From NCBI GenBank assembly GCA_964017965.1, contig CAXHNV010000001.1, positions 601,660 through 665,659 of the forward strand: a stretch of 64,000 nt of DNA. Direction: 5' to 3'. Numbering within the stretch: position 1 is the stretch's first letter; every line of letters starts with the position of its first letter. This document shows positions 58,805 through 64,000 of this stretch, one piece after another. The position numbers and the translations under genes were made by a program. The notes below the pieces were generated by a model, which worked only from the letters and a program-made list of their open reading frames with translations, had not been told where the DNA came from and made no database searches. Source of the stretch: UBA2883 sp964017965. Its GTDB lineage: Bacteria; Cyanobacteriota; Vampirovibrionia; Gastranaerophilales; Gastranaerophilaceae.

Positions 58805-60220
58805 ATGACTGTTTTAGAATATGAGTTAGCATTAAACGAAGGTCAAATCACACAGATTATCGGACCTGTAGTTGACGTTGAGTTCCCTCATGGAACATTA
58901 CCTGAGATTTATAATGCGTTAGAGATTATTACTGACGACGGAAGTAAGGTGGTCGCTGAGGTTCAGCAGATGTTGGGTGCTAATAAAGTCAGAACAGTTG
59001 CAATGTCTTCTACTGACGGTTTGAAACGCGGGATGAAGGTTGTTAATACGGGTGAACCTATAAAGATACCTGTAGGCAAACCTATTTTAGGCAGAATTTT
59101 GAACGTTATTGGTGAACCTGTTGACCAAATGGGCGAAATTCATACGGAAGATTATTTACCGATTCACAGAGAATCACCAAAGTTGACCGACCAAAATACA
59201 GAGATTGAGATTCTTGAAACCGGTATTAAGGCGATTGACTTACTTCAACCTTACCAAAAAGGTGGTAAGATTGGTTTGTTTGGTGGTGCCGGTGTTGGGA
59301 AAACAGTTTTGATTATGGAATTAATTCATAACATTGCACAGGAACACTCAGGAGTATCTGTGTTTGGCGGTGTTGGTGAAAGAACCCGTGAGGGTAATGA
59401 CCTTTGGAACGAGATGAAAGAATCAGGCGTACTTGATAAAGTTGCGCTTATATACGGTCAGATGAACGAGCCGCCTGGAGCAAGAATGAGAGTTGGCTTG
59501 TCAGCTTTGACTGCTGCTGAGTATTTCAGAGACTTCTCTAAACAGGACGTACTTTTGTTTATTGACAACATCTTCAGATTCACTCAGGCAGGTTCAGAAG
59601 TTTCAGCGCTTTTGGGACGTATGCCTTCTGCTGTTGGTTATCAGCCTACACTTGCTACGGAAATGGGTGAATTACAAGAGAGAATCACTTCTACAAAAGA
59701 CGGTTCTATCACCTCTGTTCAGGCGATTTATGTGCCTGCGGATGACTTGACTGACCCTGCTCCTGCAACTACGTTCTCTCACTTAGACGCTTCAACCGTA
59801 CTTTCAAGACAGATTGCGTCTTTGGGTATTTATCCTGCGGTTGACCCTCTTGCGTCTAATTCAAGAGTTTTGGATCCGAATATTATCGGGGATGAACATT
59901 ACGATACTACAAGAAAAGTTTTAGAGATACTTCAAAAATACAAAGAGTTGCAAGATATTATTGCGATTTTGGGTATGGATGAATTATCAGAAGAAGATAA
60001 GGAAACAGTTAACAGGGCGAGAAAGATTCAGAAGTTCTTGTCACAACCGTTCTTCGTAGCTGAACAGTTCTCAGGTATTGCAGGTAAGTATGTTAAACTT
60101 GAGGATACTATCAGAGGCTTTAAGGAAATTATTGAGGGTAAACACGATAATTTACCTGAACAGGCTTTCTATATGGTTGGTACTATTGAAGAAGCTGTTG
60201 AAAAAGCAAAGACTTTATAA
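58805..60220 (+). CDS. atpD: ATP synthase subunit beta
   Basis: Catalytic subunit of F1. 471 residues. Walker A GGAGVGKTVLI, the catalytic Glu in GVGERTREGND, LLFIDNIFRFTQAGSEVSAL with Walker B Asp, the DELSEED-like MDELSEED loop, and HLDASTVLSRQIA. Only atpC follows; the other ATP synthase genes are not in the window. This beta-epsilon pair apart from the main operon is the cyanobacterial and plastid arrangement. GAGG precedes the ATG. Confidence 0.98.
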   Translation: MTVLEYELALNEGQITQIIGPVVDVEFPHGTLPEIYNALEIITDDGSKVVAEVQQMLGANKVRTVAMSSTDGLKRGMKVVNTGEPIKIPVGKPILGRILNVIGEPVDQMGEIHTEDYLPIHRESPKLTDQNTEIEILETGIKAIDLLQPYQKGGKIGLFGGAGVGKTVLIMELIHNIAQEHSGVSVFGGVGERTREGNDLWNEMKESGVLDKVALIYGQMNEPPGARMRVGLSALTAAEYFRDFSKQDVLLFIDNIFRFTQAGSEVSALLGRMPSAVGYQPTLATEMGELQERITSTKDGSITSVQAIYVPADDLTDPAPATTFSHLDASTVLSRQIASLGIYPAVDPLASNSRVLDPNIIGDEHYDTTRKVLEILQKYKELQDIIAILGMDELSEEDKETVNRARKIQKFLSQPFFVAEQFSGIAGKYVKLEDTIRGFKEIIEGKHDNLPEQAFYMVGTIEEAVEKAKTL

Positions 60221-60233
60221 TTGAGAGTAAGAT

Positions 60234-60626
60234 ATGCGTTTTAAATTGATAACACACGACAGAATTATCTTTGATGAAGATGTAAACGAAATATATACCC
60301 GTGGTGTAGACGGTGAGTTCGGAGTTTTGGAAAACCACGTACCGTTGATGACGGCTTTGGACGTTGGAGTTACTAAGGTTGTTAAGGGTGGAGATGTTCA
60401 TTTTTTCACTACAATGGGCGGAATTTTTCAGTTTAAAGATAATAATGCAATACTTCTTACTGATACGGCTGAGACAGGCGATGATATTGACGTAGCCAGA
60501 GCTAAGTCAGCTTTAGAAAGAGCTGAAGCAAGGTTGGCGGATAAGTCTGCTGAGATTGATTCAAAGCGTGCAGAAGCTGCTTTAGCAAGAGCAAAAGCAA
60601 GACTTAAAGTTGCTTTGAATAATTGA
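60234..60626 (+). CDS. atpC: ATP synthase subunit epsilon
   Basis: 130 residues. The N-terminal beta-sandwich (YTRGVDGEFGVLENHVPLMT) precedes the C-terminal helix pair (ARAKSALERAEARLADKS, AEAALARAKARLKVALNN). It couples and regulates F1 rotation. It begins 13 bp after atpD. Confidence 0.96.
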   Translation: MRFKLITHDRIIFDEDVNEIYTRGVDGEFGVLENHVPLMTALDVGVTKVVKGGDVHFFTTMGGIFQFKDNNAILLTDTAETGDDIDVARAKSALERAEARLADKSAEIDSKRAEAALARAKARLKVALNN

Positions 60627-60645
60627 TTATTAAAGGTTCTATAAA

Positions 60646-61272
60646 ATGAAACGTAATAATAAAATACTTATTCATAAAAAAGACGGTACTGTAGTAAATG
60701 CACACTCTATAAAAGGTCTTACAATTAAATTTAAAGGTAAAAATTCAATTGTAGAAATATATGAACCATATAATTTTAAACGAAGATTTATATTTAATAA
60801 GTCAATAATTAGGATAAATGGAAATAATAATCATATAGTTATAAAACCAACAAAAGAAAGTATAGATTCTTTAAAAGTAATAAATATTAAAGATAATAAT
60901 AACCTTTATATTGGTGAGAATTTTTATCAAACTGGTTTCTTAAAAATTGACTATACATGCTTTAATAACTTGTCTGTTGTTATTGGTGATAATTGTATGT
61001 TTGGGCAAGATATTAGTTTTTTGTTGAGTGATTGGCATTATATTTATGATGTTAAAACGGGGGAAAGGTTAAATGCTCCTAAAAACGGTATAAGTATTGG
61101 TAATAATGTATGGATTGCACGAAATGTTCAAATATTAAAGGATGTTTCTATACCGGATAATACTATTATAGGTATCGGTAGTCTTGTGACTAAATCATTT
61201 GATGAAGAGAATACAATATTAGGTGGCGTGCCGGCAAAGGTAATCAAACGAAATGTTTGTTGGAAAAGATAG
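60646..61272 (+). CDS. Left-handed beta-helix acyltransferase
   Basis: 208 residues. The C-terminal half has hexapeptide repeats ending IGNNVWIARNVQILKDVSIP and GVPAKVIKRN, the usual closing motif of WbbJ/maltose O-acetyltransferase-like enzymes. The catalytic His is probably in LLSDWHYIY. It would acetylate a sugar in a surface glycan. It is far more AT-rich and Asn/Lys-rich than atpC 19 bp upstream, resembling the 19.6-22.1 kb glycan genes, so it may be a recent arrival riding on the atpDC transcript. Confidence 0.85.
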   Translation: MKRNNKILIHKKDGTVVNAHSIKGLTIKFKGKNSIVEIYEPYNFKRRFIFNKSIIRINGNNNHIVIKPTKESIDSLKVINIKDNNNLYIGENFYQTGFLKIDYTCFNNLSVVIGDNCMFGQDISFLLSDWHYIYDVKTGERLNAPKNGISIGNNVWIARNVQILKDVSIPDNTIIGIGSLVTKSFDEENTILGGVPAKVIKRNVCWKR

Positions 61273-61281
61273 GATTTGTTA

Positions 61282-61719
61282 TTAAAACTCAAGCATAAAG
61301 GTTACGGGGCCGTCGTTGATTAGTTCAATATCCATCATTGCACCGAATGAGCCTGTTTGGGTCGGGATTCCGATAGATTGGACTTTTTTTACAAAGTATT
61401 CGTATAATTCGTTCGCTCTTTGCGGTAACTCCGCTTTGTCAAAACTCGGTCTTGTACCTTTTTTACAATCGCCGGCGAGCGTAAATTGTGAAACTACAAG
61501 GATTTCGCCGTTGATATCCTGAACGGATTTGTTCATCTTGCCGTTTTCATCTTCAAAGATTCTGAGCTTTGATATTTTCTCAGCGAGTTTGTCAGCGTTT
61601 TCTTTGCTGTCGCCTTTTTCTACACCGAGCAGAACAAGGATTCCTGCACCAATTTTTGAATAAAGCTCTCCGTCAATAGTGACAGAAGCGTTTTTTACTC
61701 TTTGGATTAACCCTTTCAT
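61282..61719 (-). CDS. dtd: D-aminoacyl-tRNA deacylase
   Basis: Hydrolyses D-amino acids from mischarged tRNA. 145 residues. Motifs MKGLIQRVKNASVTIDGE, SQFTLAGDCKKGTRPSFD and the C-terminal NDGPVTFML (Gly-Pro motif). Its start overlaps the rlmN stop by 4 bp, so the two are coupled. Confidence 0.97.
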   Translation of the reverse strand: MKGLIQRVKNASVTIDGELYSKIGAGILVLLGVEKGDSKENADKLAEKISKLRIFEDENGKMNKSVQDINGEILVVSQFTLAGDCKKGTRPSFDKAELPQRANELYEYFVKKVQSIGIPTQTGSFGAMMDIELINDGPVTFMLEF

Positions 61720-62738
61720 CCTTGCACCTTTCCGCTCAATTGACCGCAGGCTGCGTCAATATCTGCACCGCGCTCTAATCGAACAGTTACTTTTTTGCCT
61801 GAATGCTCAAGCAGGTACTTGAATTTCATAATCTCGTTATTTGACGGTTTTGTGTAACCTGTGTTTGTTACATCGTTGTATGGAATCAGGTTGATGTTGC
61901 ATTTTATATCTTTCAAGAACATCGCTAATTCTTTTGCTGCGTTGATGTCAGAGTTGAAGTCTTTTATTAATATATATTCTATTGTTATTCGTCTTCCGGT
62001 TTTTTCCACATAGTTTAATAACGCTTTTTTAAGCTCCGGTAGAGGATATTTGTTCTCAATCGGCATAATGGATTTTCGTATTTCGTGGTTTGGTGCGTGA
62101 AGTGAGATTGCAAGTGTTGATTGAAGTTCGTGACTTGCAAGTTTGTTTATTTGCGGAATTATACCGCTTGTGGAGATTGTAATTCTCCTTGCACCGATTT
62201 GAAAATCATTATTAAATATATCGATTGCTTTTAAGACGTTATCAAGGTTCAATAACGGTTCACCCTGTCCCATAAACACTATGTTTGTGACTTTTAAGCC
62301 TGTATCACGTTGAATTGTAAGAACCTGTTCGATTATTTCTTTGTAGGTAAGGTTTCTTATGAACCCGCGTTTCCCTGTTGCACAGAAAGAACAGTTAACG
62401 GCACAGCCTACTTGAGAACTTACGCAAGCTGTCAGGTTTGCACGGTTGTCAAATCTCATAAGTACTGTTTCTACACATTGTCCGTCAGGATATTCAATTA
62501 AGTATTTTAGGGTTCCGTCAGAACTTGTTTGTTTGGTTTTGATTTTTGAATCTGTTACGGTTGCAACTTTTTTAAGTTCTTCTCGAAAATCTTTTGAAAG
62601 GTTTGTCATCTCATCGATTGATGAGACTGATCTAAAGTAAATCCAGTTATGGATTTGTTTAGCTCTGAACTTTGAACCTTTTAGTTCGTCTGTTATTTTT
62701 GTAATTTCTTCTAATGTAAGTCCTGATAGTGTATTCAT
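61716..62738 (-). CDS. rlmN: Dual-specificity rRNA/tRNA adenine C2-methyltransferase (radical SAM)
   Basis: Methylates A2503 of 23S rRNA and A37 of some tRNAs. 340 residues. The radical SAM cluster motif is CAVNCSFCATG, preceded by SSDGTLKYLIEY and ETVLMR. FMGQGEPLLN, ISTSGIIPQI and SLHAPNHEIR follow. The C-terminal Cys is in DIDAACGQL. It lies directly after the TerC-like gene (no gap) and before dtd. Confidence 0.97.
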   Translation of the reverse strand: MNTLSGLTLEEITKITDELKGSKFRAKQIHNWIYFRSVSSIDEMTNLSKDFREELKKVATVTDSKIKTKQTSSDGTLKYLIEYPDGQCVETVLMRFDNRANLTACVSSQVGCAVNCSFCATGKRGFIRNLTYKEIIEQVLTIQRDTGLKVTNIVFMGQGEPLLNLDNVLKAIDIFNNDFQIGARRITISTSGIIPQINKLASHELQSTLAISLHAPNHEIRKSIMPIENKYPLPELKKALLNYVEKTGRRITIEYILIKDFNSDINAAKELAMFLKDIKCNINLIPYNDVTNTGYTKPSNNEIMKFKYLLEHSGKKVTVRLERGADIDAACGQLSGKVQG

Positions 62739-63767
62739 TTATTTACTTTCTTTGTTTTTTATTGATGAGATAAGTGAAGCAATTATTAAGCCCAGTCCTG
62801 ATAGACCGGTTACGACTTCGGGTACGGATTTTACTGTTGAAATAAACATCAACGCTGCTAATAACCCGATAGCCCAATGAGCACCGTGTTCCAGATAGAT
62901 GAATTCTTCCAGAGTTTCTTTTTCTACGAACATAATAGTTAATGAACGGACAAATACCGCTCCGATAGCTAGTCCTATAGTTATTATTACGATATCGTGA
63001 CTCAGCGCGAATGCTCCCAGAACCCCGTCTAATGAGAACGATGCGTCGATAAGTTCTAAGTATAAGAATCCGACTAACCCTGCACAAGCGATCGGCTTAG
63101 CGACATCCGAACATGTTTTTTCTTCCAGTTTTTCAAGTCTATGAGATATTGTTTCGATTGCAAGGTAGGTTATTATACCTGCAAGTCCTGAGATTATAAC
63201 ACTCATACGGATAGGTGCGGGTTGGAACATTTGTAATATATCTAACATTGCTAAGACTATCAAAGTGTCTAAAATTTTTGATTCAGGTGCTTTCTTAAGG
63301 AATTTTTCTACGGGTTTAATCCAATCGGTCTCTTTGTTTGGGTTAAGGAAGAATCCTAAAAACAACATCATAAGGAATGTGCCGCCAAAAGTTACTATTG
63401 TAGCGTGTGTTTGGTGTAGGTAATGCGCGTAGAGTTGTGCGTTATGGAGCGCAATGTCAACGACTTTTAGTATATTAATATGTGCAAATATTGATACAAC
63501 TAAAAGCGGGAATAAGAACCTCATACCAAACACTGCAATTGCGATACCCCATGTCAGAAATCTGTGCCGCCATTTTGGAGTCATTGTTTTGAGTTTGGTA
63601 GCGTTGACTACAGCGTTATCGAACGAGAGACTGACCTCAAGAATGCCTAATACGAATGCGATGAAGACACAGATTAGACCTGAGCCTTTAAGTACGTGTT
63701 CACCCCATAAAAACGCAAGGATTAAACCGATTATTGTAACAAAATAAGATTCTTTAAAGTAATTCAT
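62739..63767 (-). CDS. TerC/DUF475-family membrane protein
   Basis: 342 residues, about nine membrane spans. Family motifs: LEVSLSFDNAVVNATKLK with the paired acidic residues and a second copy ELIDASFSLDGVLGAFALSHD. Members are proposed metal exporters or tellurium-resistance proteins. No Shine-Dalgarno sequence; TATAAT ends six bases before the ATG. It is the first gene of the terC-rlmN-dtd operon. Confidence 0.9.
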   Translation of the reverse strand: MNYFKESYFVTIIGLILAFLWGEHVLKGSGLICVFIAFVLGILEVSLSFDNAVVNATKLKTMTPKWRHRFLTWGIAIAVFGMRFLFPLLVVSIFAHINILKVVDIALHNAQLYAHYLHQTHATIVTFGGTFLMMLFLGFFLNPNKETDWIKPVEKFLKKAPESKILDTLIVLAMLDILQMFQPAPIRMSVIISGLAGIITYLAIETISHRLEKLEEKTCSDVAKPIACAGLVGFLYLELIDASFSLDGVLGAFALSHDIVIITIGLAIGAVFVRSLTIMFVEKETLEEFIYLEHGAHWAIGLLAALMFISTVKSVPEVVTGLSGLGLIIASLISSIKNKESK

Positions 63768-63773
63768 AAAAAG

Positions 63774-63802
63774 ATTATAATATTAATGTTAATTTTTGTA
63801 AA
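63774..63802 (-). promoter_or_regulatory. Promoter of terC-rlmN-dtd, leaderless
   Basis: Minus strand TTTACA, 17-bp spacer, perfect TATAAT, six bases, ATG. This is the best-formed of the leaderless promoters. Confidence 0.75.
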
Positions 63803-63818
63803 TCATGAAAAATGCCTC

Positions 63819-64000
63819 TTGACTTTGTTTTTTTTCAGATGTAGTATTGAAAATGCGCTGGTTAATACAGCGAAATTACACTAGACTAATTTAAAGATAG
63901 GTTTAAATAGTTAAAAGAAGTGTTCTCGAACATTGAAAATAGAATAGCTGAAAACGACTAAACAATACTTGTTGATTTCAAAGAAAATGACAGACAACGC
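63819..64000 (+). promoter_or_regulatory. Promoter and leader of a probable rRNA operon
   Basis: TTGACT at 63819-63824, 17-bp spacer, TAGTAT at 63842-63847. The gene-free leader contains GTTCTCGAACATTGAAAATA near 63922-63941, the kind of sequence that precedes 16S rRNA genes. No rRNA sequence itself is present. Confidence 0.45.

Noticed and set aside
1..64000. CRISPR arrays, prophage or IS elements
   Set aside because: No regularly spaced direct repeats of CRISPR length, no transposase, integrase or phage structural gene is visible.

Overview
The window is about 64 kb of AT-rich bacterial chromosome, densely coded on both strands. No phage, IS element or CRISPR array is visible. The gene content best fits a non-photosynthetic relative of the Cyanobacteria (Melainabacteria/Vampirovibrionia, Gastranaerophilales-like, probably a gut anaerobe). 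This is inference from three things: a Ycf23/DUF561 gene (a cyanobacterial and plastid family); an atpD-atpC pair with no other ATP synthase genes beside it, the split seen in Cyanobacteria; and a fermentative set of PEP carboxykinase, a biotin-dependent sodium-pump decarboxylase and a 2-oxo-acid decarboxylase.

Layout. 1-9.4 kb: 3'-truncated aroF, a duplicated-motif protein, a WG-repeat protein, pckA, a TPR/glycosyltransferase operon, pheA with a DUF1858 gene, and short genes. 9.4-15.5 kb: a dispersed repeat, divergent unusual promoters, tpiA, glnA, tuf, comF. 15.5-24 kb: birA-oadG-oadA-oadB, an AT-rich TPR-glycosyltransferase/FkbM pair, a Gly-Ser-repeat protein, an HtrA-like protease. 24-35 kb: ycf23, hpf, yebC, rpsT, polA, yitT-like, cdaA, lysA. 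35-52 kb: purA, small regulators, a CCA-adding enzyme, a 2-oxo-acid decarboxylase, then rny-ymdB-PHP-pilin-LOG-era-GGDEF. 52-64 kb: an alanine/sodium symporter, an MCE protein, tRNA-Gln, dapL, mntP, atpDC, dtd, rlmN, a TerC-like gene and what looks like the leader of an rRNA operon running off the right end.

The most interesting signal is not a gene. Eight promoters, and a ninth weaker one, share the same layout: a 17-bp imperfect palindrome close to TGTTA-N7-TAACA, then CAATT, then exactly 16 bp, then CTTTATATA. Where a protein gene follows, its ATG lies 29-33 bp after the last box (22 bp at the weak site). The genes are mostly unrecognised Gly/Ser-rich or hydrophobic proteins without Sec signals. 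Three sites drive short transcripts with no credible ORF that end at terminators. This looks like an undescribed regulon using either an alternative sigma factor or a CRP-like activator on weak promoters. Separately, seven genes have a -10 box 6-8 bp before an ATG that lacks a Shine-Dalgarno sequence, which implies frequent leaderless transcription.

Together the metabolic genes suggest PEP/oxaloacetate/pyruvate interconversion with sodium export, lysine and diaminopimelate synthesis by DapL and LysA, and cyclic di-AMP signalling by CdaA.
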